From Actinotalea soli (GTDB lineage: Bacteria; Actinomycetota; Actinomycetes; Actinomycetales; Cellulomonadaceae), in the NCBI RefSeq assembly GCF_017565425.1, contig NZ_JAGEMK010000009.1:101196-165195 (forward strand): 64,000 nucleotides of DNA, written 5' to 3'. The first letter of the stretch is position 1. Each line of letters starts with the position of its first letter. Below, piece after piece: positions 32,675-40,358 of the stretch. The position numbers and the translations under genes are program-made. A model generated the notes under the pieces. The model saw only the letters and a program-made list of their open reading frames with translations, made no database searches and was not told the DNA's origin.

Positions 32675-33576
32675 GCGGACGCCAACCGGCGCTCGAGCCG
32701 GGCGACCGCCGCAGCAAGGCGTCCTCGGCCGGGGACGACGGGGCCCAGACCCCGGTCGGTCGCCCGGGGCAAGGACCTGTCGGTGGGCAGCAGCCCCGCG
32801 AGCCGCACGCCCAGCACCTCGGCCGCCTCGAGGGGGGCCACCCGCGCCCCGGGACGACGCCGCAGGACGAGGGTCCCCGGGAGGGCGGGGTCGCTCGCGC
32901 GGACGGGACGCGCGCCGTCGTCGACCGCCCCGGCCCGGGACGCCCCACCGAGCGCCTCGAGCCCGGGGCGCAGGGCCAGACCCGCCGCCACGCCCAACAC
33001 GTCCTGTCCCGTGAGCAGGACGACCTGAGCACGGTCGGCCGCAGCCAGTCCCGGGGCCAGCAGCGGCGCCGCTGCCGGCAGCCGATGCCCCGGCAGGTCG
33101 ACGACCACCGTCCCGCTCCCCGCACACAGGGCCGACCACACCGCGACGAGCCCGTCCCCAGCCACCGCCGTCGACCCGCCCTCACGCCCCGCCGACGCGG
33201 GGTCCCCCCAGGGCGCACCACGGCGACGATCCCCGCTGAGCACCTCGACGCCCTCCCAGCGGGGCAGCACCCCGGCGAGGTCGTCCTCGGTCAGGGTGCC
33301 GCGCACCTCACGCAGGGCCGCCCATCGCGCTCCGGGACGCTCCTCGATCCCCAGGAGCACCTCGATCCCACCCGACCCGGGATCGAGGTCCACGAGCACC
33401 ACGCCGTCGTCCCTCGTCCCGCCGAGCCGAGCCCCACCGGGCCCCCCGCGGCCACGCCCAGCCGGTTCGCCGCGTCGCCGTCCTGCCGTGAGCGCCCGGC
33501 GTCGGGCGAGCAGCGCGGCCAGGGTCGAGGCGCCGGCCCCGCCGACCACCCCCACCACGACGATCACCTCGGCCAC
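32671..33576 (-). CDS. Septum-site/CpaE-like MinD-type ATPase (Ssd)
   Basis: A 301-residue protein of the MinD/ParA fold. The deviant Walker A is VVGGAGASTLAALLA (Lys missing), then VVLVDLDPGSGGIEVLLG (Walker A') and VVVDLPGH. It matches 'septum site-determining protein Ssd' (Rv3660c) and CpaE, which localise Tad machines and affect cell division in mycobacteria. The loss of Lys in the P-loop implies weak or no ATP hydrolysis, as noted for Ssd. It is the first gene of the Tad unit (ATG 33576), with an intergenic promoter region shared with the divergent HAD gene. Confidence 0.82.
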   Translation of the reverse strand: MAEVIVVVGVVGGAGASTLAALLARRRALTAGRRRGEPAGRGRGGPGGARLGGTRDDGVVLVDLDPGSGGIEVLLGIEERPGARWAALREVRGTLTEDDLAGVLPRWEGVEVLSGDRRRGAPWGDPASAGREGGSTAVAGDGLVAVWSALCAGSGTVVVDLPGHRLPAAAPLLAPGLAAADRAQVVLLTGQDVLGVAAGLALRPGLEALGGASRAGAVDDGARPVRASDPALPGTLVLRRRPGARVAPLEAAEVLGVRLAGLLPTDRSLPRATDRGLGPVVPGRGRLAAAVARLERRLASA

Positions 33577-33746
33577 GCCGCCCCCTCCCGCCGGCGCACC
33601 GGCCCCTGCCCTGGGCCGGACCTCCCGGCTCGACCACCCTGGTCCGAGCCCGCGCCGCCACCCACCGCGGGTCCGGGCCGCATGTGGACGGATGTGCAGC
33701 CCCAGGGCCTGTGGAGGGACTGACCGGGCTCGGTACCCTCGGGCAG

Positions 33747-34598
33747 GTGCGGGTACACGAGGCGGACGGCGACGGGACCGAGGTCGTCGACCACCACCAG
33801 GCCCGCACCGAGCCCCGGGTGGCGGCCTTCTTCGACCTCGACAAGACGATCATCGCGACCTCCTCCGCGACGGCCTTCTCCCGCCCGTTCTACGCGGGCG
33901 GCCTCATCACCCGGCGCGACGTGCTGCGCACCGCCTACGCCCAGTTCCTCTTCCTGCTGGGCGGGGCCGACGCCGACCAGACCGAACGCCTGCGCGCGCA
34001 CCTGTCCGCGATGGTCACCGGGTGGGACGTCGCGCAGGTCTCGGCGATCGTGGCCGAGACCCTGCACCTGCACATCGAGCCGACCGTCTACGCCGAGGCC
34101 GTCGCCCTGATCGACGAGCACCACGCGGCCGGGCACGACGTGGTCGTCGTCTCGGCCTCGGGGTCCGAGGTGGTCGGACCGATCGCCGCCCTGCTGGGCG
34201 CGGACCACGTCGTCGCGAGCCGGATGGAGGTCCGCGACGGGCTCTACACCGGGGAGATCGCGTTCTACGCCTACGGTGAGAACAAGGCCACCGCGGTGCG
34301 CGAGCTCGCCGAGGCCGAGGGCTACGACCTGACCCGCTGCCACGCCTACTCGGACTCGATCACCGACGTGCCGATGCTCGAGGCGGTGGGCAACGCGGCG
34401 GTGGTCAACCCCGACCGGGGGCTGCGCCGCGTCGCCGTCGAGCACGGCTGGGAGGTGCTGTCCTTCGAGCGGCCGGTGACCCTCGGGTCACGCCTGCCCC
34501 CACCGAGCCGCACCCTGCCCGTGCTCGGGCTGGTCCTGGTGGGGACCGTCGTCGGGCTGCTCCTGGCACGACGACGGCGTCCGCCTCGTGGGCGATGA
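33747..34598 (+). CDS. HAD-IB family phosphatase (SerB-like) with C-terminal membrane anchor
   Basis: A 283-residue protein. HAD motif I is FFDLDKTIIATSS, motif II VVVSASGSEVVG, motif III the Lys of YGENKATA, and motif IV YSDSITDVPMLEAVG. These are phosphoserine-phosphatase-type HAD-IB hallmarks. A single hydrophobic helix near the C-terminus (LPVLGLVLVGTVVGLLLA) followed by RRRR anchors it in the membrane. It corresponds in position to Rv3661, next to Ssd. GTG 33747 lies nine bases after TACCCT, so the mRNA may be leaderless. Substrate unknown. Confidence 0.85.
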   Translation: MRVHEADGDGTEVVDHHQARTEPRVAAFFDLDKTIIATSSATAFSRPFYAGGLITRRDVLRTAYAQFLFLLGGADADQTERLRAHLSAMVTGWDVAQVSAIVAETLHLHIEPTVYAEAVALIDEHHAAGHDVVVVSASGSEVVGPIAALLGADHVVASRMEVRDGLYTGEIAFYAYGENKATAVRELAEAEGYDLTRCHAYSDSITDVPMLEAVGNAAVVNPDRGLRRVAVEHGWEVLSFERPVTLGSRLPPPSRTLPVLGLVLVGTVVGLLLARRRRPPRGR

Positions 34599-34879
34599 TC
34601 GTCCGCCTCCCGGGACGCTGAGCAGGGGGCTAGAGAAAGTCCCGCAGGTCCCTTCCCTCTGGTCCGCAGGAGGCGTACAAAGGAACTACAGCAGCACAGC
34701 GGATGGCGAGAACCCACGCTCGACCGGTCCCCGAGTGGACCTGCCGACCGGGCTTGTCCCGTAGCGGCAGCGCAAAGAAGCGCCTGATACCTCGCCACCT
34801 GTGCTGTCGACGTCGGCGTCCCTCCGGGGGCGCCGTCGTCTTGTGTGCGGCGGTCGACGCAGTCAGTTCCCTGCAGGTG
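34599..34879. other. 281-bp intergenic stretch, nothing recognised
   Basis: Between the HAD-IB stop and the Fic-like gene's stop. Base composition is less G+C-biased than its neighbours. A plus-strand open frame from ATG 34703 has no protein-like composition beyond 50 codons. No tRNA, terminator or repeat was found by eye. Confidence 0.4.
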
Positions 34880-35728
34880 TCAGCCCTCGACCGGCGCGAG
34901 CCTCCCCGCGAGCACCGCGTCCGCGACCCGCGTCCCCTCCTCGGCCCCCGCGACGACGGCCTCGGCGCAGTGGACCAGCCAGCCCGCGACCCCCTGCTCG
35001 GTCCCGGTGGCGAACCCGGCGGCGGCGGCGAGATGCACCGTGGGCACCGCCGCCCAGGCCACCTCGGGCACCACGACCCCCACCGGGTCCACGCCGTCGA
35101 CCGTGAGCAGGTAGCGGAAGGCGGCGCGCCCGACCACCCCGTTGCCCCGCACGAAGGGCCGCAGGGTGAGCACCTCACCGAGCACGACGGCGGCGCGCAG
35201 CAGGGCGGGGATGCGCGCCGGCAGCGGGGCCGCGACGAGCTCGGCGAGCATCCCGAGCCGCACCCCCAGCTCGTCCGGGCCGACGGCCTCGCCCAACCCA
35301 CGCAGATCCTGAGGCGCAGCGGTCCGCGGTCGACCGGCCTCCGGGGTGTCCCCGACCGCGGCGGCGTCGAGGCGGGCGAGGAGCTGGCCCAGGGGCATCG
35401 CGGCCGCGCGGCGGGCCCCGGGGGCGGGCAGCCGGCGCTCGACCTCGGCCTGGGCCCGCAGCCCTCCGACGGCGGCCTCCCCCTCGGGGCCCGACGGCGG
35501 TTCGGCCGCACCCCGGGCCAGGTCCCGCACGAGAGCAAGGGGCAGGCGCAGGCCGTCGACGACCCCGCCCGCGTGGGCGCACCGCACCCCGGCCTCGGTG
35601 CGGGCGACGGGCCACTGACGACGCAGGGCCCGGTGCCAACGGAGCTCCTCGCAGGCCTCGCGCGCGCGGCCCACCGCTTGCTCGACCCCGGGGAGCGTCA
35701 CGAGCGTGTCGAGCGGGTGGGAAGGCAC
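34880..35728 (-). CDS. Degenerate Fic-domain protein
   Basis: A 282-residue protein. The C-terminal half carries LRPFVRGNGVVGRAAFRYLL (about 189-208), aligned with the Fic motif HPFxxGNGRxxR but with Arg for the catalytic His (190) and Val for the first Arg after GNG. The Fic anion-hole GNG and the final Arg are kept. It starts MPSHPLDTLVTLPGVEQAV and has a helical N-terminal half. In other actinobacteria this protein is often named 'oxidoreductase', without support here. AMP-transfer activity seems unlikely; it may bind nucleotides or act as a scaffold. Position next to the Tad/HAD cluster is conserved. Confidence 0.65.
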   Translation of the reverse strand: MPSHPLDTLVTLPGVEQAVGRAREACEELRWHRALRRQWPVARTEAGVRCAHAGGVVDGLRLPLALVRDLARGAAEPPSGPEGEAAVGGLRAQAEVERRLPAPGARRAAAMPLGQLLARLDAAAVGDTPEAGRPRTAAPQDLRGLGEAVGPDELGVRLGMLAELVAAPLPARIPALLRAAVVLGEVLTLRPFVRGNGVVGRAAFRYLLTVDGVDPVGVVVPEVAWAAVPTVHLAAAAGFATGTEQGVAGWLVHCAEAVVAGAEEGTRVADAVLAGRLAPVEG

Positions 35729-35757
35729 CCGGCCAGCGTAGAGGCCAGACTGGGGCC

Positions 35758-37167
35758 ATGGTCTCAGCGCCGAGCGTCTCGTCCTCGATCACCGTCCGCC
35801 TCCAGGTCCAGGCCCGCCCGACGGCGGTCAGCGAGCTCACCACCGCCATCGAGCACGCCGGGGGCATCGTCACCGCCCTCGACGTGACGACCTCGGGGCA
35901 CGAGCGGATCGGCGTCGACATGACCTGCGCGACCCGCGGGGAGGAGCACGCCGAGCAGATCGTCGAGGCCCTGCGCGTCCTGGAGGGCGTGGTCGTCGAA
36001 CGGGTCAGCGACCGGACCTTCCTGCTGCACCTGGGCGGCAAGCTGTCGATCGAGTCCAAGGTCCCGATCCGCAACCGTGACGACCTGTCGATGGTCTACA
36101 CCCCGGGGGTCGCCCGGGTCTGCGAGGCCATCGCGGCCCGGCCCGAGGACGCCCGCAACCTGACGATCAAGCGCAACACCATCGCCGTGGTCACCGACGG
36201 CAGCGCGGTGCTGGGCCTGGGCAACATCGGCCCGCTCGCTGCCCTGCCGGTCATGGAGGGCAAGGCCGCGCTGTTCAAGCGGTTCGCGGACATCGACGCC
36301 TTCCCGATCGCCCTGGACACCACCGACGTCGACGAGATCGTCGCGACCGTCTGCGCGATCGCCCCGGTCTTCGCGGGGATCAACCTCGAGGACATCTCCG
36401 CCCCGCGCTGCTTCGAGGTCGAGCAGCGGCTGCGCGAGCGCCTGGACATCCCGGTCTTCCACGACGACCAGCACGGCACCGCGATCGTGGCGCTCGCAGC
36501 CCTGACGAACGCCCTCAAGGTGGTCGGCAAGGAGATCGGCACCGTCCGGATCGTGATGTCCGGGGCGGGGGCCGCCGGCACCGCGGTGCTCAAGCTGCTG
36601 CTCGCCGCCGGGGCCCGCGACGTCGTCGTCTGCGACATCGAGGGGGTCGTCCACACCGACCGCCCCGGGCTGGACGCCTCGCTGCGCTGGACGGCCGAGA
36701 ACACCAACCCGCGCGGCGCGACGGGCACCCTGCGCGAGGCCCTCGTCGGGGCGGAGGTCTTCATCGGCCTCTCCGCCCCCGACCTGCTCACGGGGGACGA
36801 CATCGCGACCATGGGCTCGGATGCGATCGTCTTCGCGATGGCCAACCCCCGCCCCGAGGTCGACGCCGACGACGCCGCCCAGCACGCCGCGATCGTGGGG
36901 ACGGGACGCTCGGACTTCGCCAACCAGATCAACAACGTGCTGGCCTTCCCCGGGGTGTTCCGGGGCCTGCTCGACGCGCAGTCCCATCAGGTCAGCTCGC
37001 GGCTGCTGCTCGCGGCGGCCCAGGCCCTGGCGGAGGTCGTCACGGAGGACGAGCTCAACCCGACCTACATCATCCCGAGCGTCTTCAACCCCGAGGTGAC
37101 GACGCGGGTCGCTGCGGCGGTCGAGGCCGCGGCCCGGGCGGACCAGGGCGAGACTGGGGCGGGCTGA
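35758..37167 (+). CDS. NAD(P)-dependent malic enzyme with N-terminal ACT domain
   Basis: A 469-residue enzyme (malate + NAD(P)+ to pyruvate + CO2 + NAD(P)H). Residues 1-85 form an ACT-like regulatory domain (SITVRLQVQARPTAVSELTTAIEHAGG). The malic core has MVYTPGVARVCEAIA, VVTDGSAVLGLGNIGPLA, the metal-binding EDISAPRCFEVE, HDDQHGTAIV and the Rossmann GAGAAGTAVLKLL. ATG 35758 immediately precedes the ACT strand. It is divergent from the Fic-like gene by 29 bp. Its stop at 37167 is 16 bp from the truncated old-yellow-enzyme remnant that marks the left edge of the island. Confidence 0.94.
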   Translation: MVSAPSVSSSITVRLQVQARPTAVSELTTAIEHAGGIVTALDVTTSGHERIGVDMTCATRGEEHAEQIVEALRVLEGVVVERVSDRTFLLHLGGKLSIESKVPIRNRDDLSMVYTPGVARVCEAIAARPEDARNLTIKRNTIAVVTDGSAVLGLGNIGPLAALPVMEGKAALFKRFADIDAFPIALDTTDVDEIVATVCAIAPVFAGINLEDISAPRCFEVEQRLRERLDIPVFHDDQHGTAIVALAALTNALKVVGKEIGTVRIVMSGAGAAGTAVLKLLLAAGARDVVVCDIEGVVHTDRPGLDASLRWTAENTNPRGATGTLREALVGAEVFIGLSAPDLLTGDDIATMGSDAIVFAMANPRPEVDADDAAQHAAIVGTGRSDFANQINNVLAFPGVFRGLLDAQSHQVSSRLLLAAAQALAEVVTEDELNPTYIIPSVFNPEVTTRVAAAVEAAARADQGETGAG

Positions 37168-37182
37168 GCCACGAGCGCCACG

Positions 37183-37308
37183 CGCCACGCGCCCCGCACG
37201 TACTGCGGCGGCCACGGCGCTGCTCCCTCGAGCGAGGCGGGCAGCCCGAGCTCGCACGCCGCGCGCAGCGCCCACATCGGGTCCCGCAGGGCCGGCCGGC
37301 CGGTCATG
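37183..37308 (-). pseudogene. Remnant duplicate of the OYE gene 3' end (island left boundary)
   Basis: These 126 bp align without gaps to 40804-40929, the last ~42 codons of the intact old-yellow-enzyme gene, with about ten mismatches counted by eye. The translation still reads TGRPALRDPMWALRAACELG and then LPASLEGAAPWPPQYVRGAWR, but the frame runs past the usual stop and has no upstream domain. It is a leftover of the target gene, separated from the rest by the RHS island. Confidence 0.85.
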
Positions 37309-37619
37309 CGGGCTACAGCCTCTGGAGGCTTCCCACCGCAGTCCGTACGCCGCAGCATTTGCCAGTAGCCCGAGGTGCTCGTGTCCGAGCGCTGGATCTG
37401 GTTAGCCGAAAATCCGTGTTATGACATATGCAGTCTAGAGCGAGTCCTGGATCTTCGGCCACCGGCTGCGTGAATCCGGGTCGGACTCCCCCAACTTGGG
37501 TCACTGGACCCAGTCTGATCCCGCCGCCGCAAGCACGCATGCCAGCTAGTTGCGCCCTACCGTGTGACGACCCCACGGTAAGCAAGCGTTACGACCGGCT
37601 AGCCACTATTGTGCTCGTC
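37309..37619. other. Island left arm, non-coding, lower G+C
   Basis: Composition drops sharply after the OYE remnant (AAAATCCGTGTTATGACATATGC around 37409-37431). No integrase, tRNA or att-like repeat was recognised. A weak promoter candidate (CTATTGT, about 37606-37612) lies just before the small gene at 37620. Confidence 0.5.
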
Positions 37620-37859
37620 ATGAGAGATCAAGCTGGCAGGGGTAAGTCGACGGGTAAGACCTCACCTCACGCATGGATCTTCATGGCCACGCTAGGAGTG
37701 CTGCTCATGCTCGGGGCGCTGGTTACGTACTCTAGCGGCGACCTGGACGAGCAAGGAGCCGGCAGGTGGCCGTTCTCCATCGGCTCGCTCGTCGTGGTGC
37801 TTGTGATCCTGGGCATCACTTTGATTGTCATGGCGATCCGAAAGCGGCTTAGTCGATAG
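37620..37859 (+). CDS. Small two-helix membrane protein (island)
   Basis: A 79-residue protein. A basic N-terminus (MRDQAGRGKSTGKTSPH) is followed by two hydrophobic helices (AWIFMATLGVLLMLGALVTY and FSIGSLVVVLVILGITLIVMAI) and the basic end RKRLSR. It is the only plus-strand gene in the island. Size and topology resemble the other small island membrane proteins that sit behind RHS toxin tips, so it may be an orphan immunity protein. ATG 37620 is the first start after the probable promoter; longer upstream readings lack membrane-protein character. Confidence 0.6.
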   Translation: MRDQAGRGKSTGKTSPHAWIFMATLGVLLMLGALVTYSSGDLDEQGAGRWPFSIGSLVVVLVILGITLIVMAIRKRLSR

Positions 37860-37972
37860 TGTCATCGCTCGGCTAAAGCAAGGTCGCTTTTTGCCAGCCT
37901 AAGGCAACCCTTGGATTCCAGTTGTGCGCTGGCGCCAGCGACTCGCATCGAACTAGGCAGCACACCGCTTTC

Positions 37973-38161
37973 TCAGTCGAGCGACAGTGCGAAGAGCAAG
38001 AATCCGATTGCAGCAACGGCCAGTATTCCGCCGGTAATGTACAATTTTTTGGAGCGAGCCCTGGATGGCGGACCATCCTGGCCAGATGAGAATGCAAACG
38101 TCTTGACGCCCAACGCTACAATGCCGACGGCGACCAGAACCCATACGATTCGGCTATCCAT
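37973..38161 (-). CDS. Putative immunity protein, two-helix membrane (paralogue of 40580-40765)
   Basis: A 62-residue protein, MDSRIVWVLVAVGIVALGVKTFAF, a polar loop (SSGQDGPPSRARSK), then YITGGILAVAAIGFLLFALSL. ATG 38161 is preferred over two ATG/GTG codons just upstream because an AAGGG site lies seven bases before it and the paralogue at 40580 starts at the same residue. It lies directly behind the RHS fragment with a hydrophobic tip (stop at 38199). The close order, size and hydrophobicity suggest it neutralises that membrane-active tip. This is inference; no known immunity family is recognised. Confidence 0.65.
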   Translation of the reverse strand: MDSRIVWVLVAVGIVALGVKTFAFSSGQDGPPSRARSKKLYITGGILAVAAIGFLLFALSLD

Positions 38162-38198
38162 AATCATCCCTTGCACCTCTAGGAACGGGCGATTGGCG

Positions 38199-39076
38199 CT
38201 AGTATGCGAGAACCGCCTGTTCGACCGCGTATCCGAGCCCCTCGCAAGCTAACGCAAGAAGCAGTCCCGTCCCGCCTGACATTGCCCCAGCTGCAGTTGC
38301 AAAAGCGTAACAGGCTGCTGACGTCAACACTCCCCCCACCCACGCCACAGCCTCTCGGGTCGAAGTGATCTGCGTGCCGCTGGCGAAATTAACGATGTCA
38401 CCAATGCCGCTGACGAAGTTGATGCCTGCCGTCCACGCGGATCTCCCGGTGGGGTCGACGTAGTTGATGGGGTTGTTGGCGGCGTAGGCGTACCGGTTGG
38501 CGTTGCCAGGGTCCAGGGGTGCGTCAAGGGTGTCGTGCTGGGTCCAGCGGCCCTCTGTGGGGTTGTAGTACCGGGCCCCGTTCTTGATCCACCCCGTGGT
38601 CCGGTCGTAGGTCCCGGCGGTGAACCGGTGCGGGGCGAACTCATCGGCGGTGCCACCGGAGTCGCGGATCGACTGGTGAGCACCGAACGGGTCGTACTTC
38701 CACCCGAACGCGTGGTAACGCCCATCCGAGGCCAGCGCGATCGGTGAGCCCAGGTGGTCGTGGACGTAGAGCAGCTGGGTGCCTGAGTGCGAACGCAGCA
38801 TCACCGCCTGGCCGGTGGGGTCGTTCTCGATGAACGCCCGCTGGGTGCCGACCTGAACCTGCTCGATGATCGGGCGGCCCACCTGGTCGGTGCGCCCGTA
38901 GGTGTAGGTGTACTCCCCCTCGCGTGCTGGGCCATGAGCACATCGTCTCCCACGACACGCCCAGCGCCGAAATGCCATGGCGAGTCAAGTCTCGAGATCC
39001 TCGCGGTGACGGTGGACGCATTGCGCCATCCCCGGACGGTGTAGGCGGCCGGCTTGGTTTCGGGCACGCAGATCAT
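38199..39076 (-). pseudogene. 5'-truncated, frameshifted RHS protein with hydrophobic toxin tip A
   Basis: The RHS core RYYNPTEGRWTQHDTL and RYAYAANNPINYVDPTG mark the end of an RHS repeat domain. They are followed by an ~80-residue variable tip (SAWTAGINFVSG, GTQITSTREAVAWVGG, then Gly/Ala-rich helices) ending at 38199. The RHS frame begins at about ATG 39076 (MICVPETKPAAYTVRGW) but is broken at the C-run 38915-38919; one more base there would join ...VLMAQHARG to EYTYTYGRTDQVGRP. The large N-terminal RHS body is absent. It is an orphan displaced toxin cassette, with a small membrane protein behind it. Confidence 0.75.
38446..38881. repeat. 436-bp RHS-core direct repeat, copy 1
   Basis: Aligns without gaps to 39541-39976 (offset 1,095 bp), with scattered mismatches. 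It codes the conserved RHS C-terminal core in both fragments; sequence identity stops where the toxin tips begin. This is the shared block through which cassettes can recombine. Confidence 0.9.
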
Positions 39077-39106
39077 ATTTTGCCCATCAAGGCAGGCGCA
39101 CTGCGT

Positions 39107-39217
39107 TCATTTGCCTTTGCGAATAAGCCATACGCTCCAAAGCACGCCAGCAATAAGCACAAGGGCCACTATGACCCCTCCATAGGGCACGTTAGCAGCC
39201 CCTGAAAGCCCACCCAT
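39107..39217 (-). CDS. 36-residue single-helix membrane peptide, candidate immunity protein
   Basis: ATG 39217, preceded by a strong AAGGGAAGGG ribosome site, encodes MGGLSGAANVPYGG, then VIVALVLIAGVLWSVWLI, ending RKGK and a TGA at 39107. It begins 13 bases after the stop of the RHS fragment at 39231. One transmembrane helix with a basic cytosolic end is expected. Location directly after a toxin tip, and a good translation start, suggest an immunity peptide for tip B. The peptide is too short for routine gene callers. Confidence 0.6.
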   Translation of the reverse strand: MGGLSGAANVPYGGVIVALVLIAGVLWSVWLIRKGK

Positions 39218-39230
39218 GCCACCCTTCCCT

Positions 39231-39977
39231 TCAGTTCGCCGCGAGAGTAGCCCCGTAGGACAAGCCAGCGTACCCCGTTTCAACTAGTGCCGAAAGGCCT
39301 CTACCCACGCCGAGCGCGGCGCCCGCGCCTCCGATGCCAGCCGTGACAATACCGAATGTGCCTGCCACAACGGCTCCAGTACGATTCCCTGCTGCAAGTT
39401 GGGAACCAACACTCAACCCGGTGCTCGCCAACCCGATACCGAGGCTGACCCCTGCTGGAGCGCCCACTCCAGTCGCCACCAAGCCTGCTGCCGCAACTGC
39501 CGTTGCCGCGTAGCCGAGCCCCTCAGCCAGCGTCACGGTTCCCGTGGGGTCGGTGTAGTTGATGGGGTTGTTGGCTGCGTAGGCGTACCGGTTGGCGTTG
39601 GCGGGGTCTAGGGGTGCGTCGAGGGTGTCGTGCTGGGTCCAGCGGCCTTCGGTGGGGTTGTAGTAGCGGGCCCCGTTCTTGATCCACCCGGTGGTGCGGT
39701 CAAAGGTGCCGGCGGTGAACCGGTGCGGAGCGAAGTCATCGGCAGTACCGCCGGAGTCGCGGATGGACTGGTGGGCACCGAACGGGTCGTACTTCCACCC
39801 GAACGCGTGGAACCGTGAGTCGGCGATCAAGGCGATCGGTGAGCCGAGGTGGTCGTGGACGTAGAGCAGCTGGTTGGCCGAGTGCGAGCGCAGCATCACC
39901 GCTTGACCGGTGGGGTCGTTCTCGATGAACGCGCGCTGGAAGTCGACCTGGACCTGCTCGATGATCGGCCGGTCCAC
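39231..39977 (-). CDS. Truncated RHS protein with hydrophobic toxin tip B
   Basis: A 248-residue frame from GTG 39977 (VDRPIIEQVQVDFQRAF). It consists of the last ~145 residues of an RHS core (SRFHAFGWKYDPFGAH; RYYNPTEGRWTQ; NPINYTDPTG) and a ~103-residue tip very rich in Gly, Ala, Leu and Val (GYAATAVAAAGLVATGVG; GTFGIVTAGIGGAGAAL). The tip differs from tip A but has the same membrane-active look, as in glycine-zipper pore-forming toxins. No ribosome site is seen at the GTG. The N-terminal delivery domains are missing, so it can only work after recombination with a full-length RHS gene elsewhere. Confidence 0.7.
   Translation of the reverse strand: MDRPIIEQVQVDFQRAFIENDPTGQAVMLRSHSANQLLYVHDHLGSPIALIADSRFHAFGWKYDPFGAHQSIRDSGGTADDFAPHRFTAGTFDRTTGWIKNGARYYNPTEGRWTQHDTLDAPLDPANANRYAYAANNPINYTDPTGTVTLAEGLGYAATAVAAAGLVATGVGAPAGVSLGIGLASTGLSVGSQLAAGNRTGAVVAGTFGIVTAGIGGAGAALGVGRGLSALVETGYAGLSYGATLAAN
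39541..39976. repeat. 436-bp RHS-core direct repeat, copy 2
   Basis: Second copy of the block at 38446-38881. Both copies are on the minus strand in direct orientation, so recombination between them would delete or swap the cassette in between. Confidence 0.9.
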
Positions 39978-39988
39978 GGTGGCGGTCG

Positions 39989-40213
39989 CTAAGCCCGAAT
40001 CACCAGGAAGTAGACGATGACCATTGCGACGAAACTGACGACTGCTAGCCACAGAAGAAAGGTGTTAATTTTCCAGACCCGTTCAGCGTTCCTGCGTCGC
40101 TCCGGGCTCAGGGCACGGCCTCGTCGGTCAGCTCTAATTCGAGGAACAAGAATAACCGCCAGAACCAGTAGAACACTGAGGGGGGCGATCAGCAAAACTG
40201 CGTCGACGGTCAC
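39989..40213 (-). CDS. Small two-helix membrane protein, candidate immunity
   Basis: A 74-residue protein starting at GTG 40213 with a GAGGAG ribosome site. It has helix 1 (VLLIAPLSVLLVLAVILV), a basic/polar loop (PRIRADRRGRALSPERRRNAERV) and helix 2 (FLLWLAVVSFVAMVIVYFLV). It lies right behind a hydrophobic peptide remnant (40245-40349) and 12 bases before the RHS fragment B start. In an orphan-cassette array each immunity gene follows its toxin tip, so this one would belong to the upstream, now degraded tip. No family recognised. Confidence 0.65.
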   Translation of the reverse strand: MTVDAVLLIAPLSVLLVLAVILVPRIRADRRGRALSPERRRNAERVWKINTFLLWLAVVSFVAMVIVYFLVIRA

Positions 40214-40244
40214 GTAAGCTCCTCAACCAAATTGCCCAGCTAGC

Positions 40245-40349
40245 TCAGTTTTCACCGGCAGATCCCGCGAAAGCTCCGAGAGCTAGGCACCCAGCGCTAG
40301 CTGCCAACGAACCCCCTACCGTGACTGGCGCGGCGGCAGCCACCAACAC
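40245..40349 (-). pseudogene. Hydrophobic peptide, probable remnant of a third toxin tip
   Basis: A 34-codon frame from GTG 40349 reads VLVAAAAPVTVGGSLAASAG, then CLALGAFAGSAGEN and stop at 40245. The Ala/Gly-rich composition matches the ends of toxin tips A and B, and it precedes a likely immunity gene at 40213 in the same way. No RHS core is attached. It could instead be a short real peptide. Confidence 0.35.
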
Positions 40350-40358
40350 CGGGCGTGG

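Noticed and set aside
34599..34879. Structured RNA such as tmRNA or a tRNA
   Set aside because: No cloverleaf, no tag-peptide coding, no strong hairpins on either strand.
34703..35887. 394-codon plus-strand frame
   Set aside because: Antisense of the Fic-like gene over most of its length; the first 50 codons show no family or ribosome site.
38787..39044. Plus-strand open frames across the RHS fragments
   Set aside because: They are antisense to conserved RHS motifs (RYYNPTEGRW, NPINY.DPTG), which fix the minus strand as coding.
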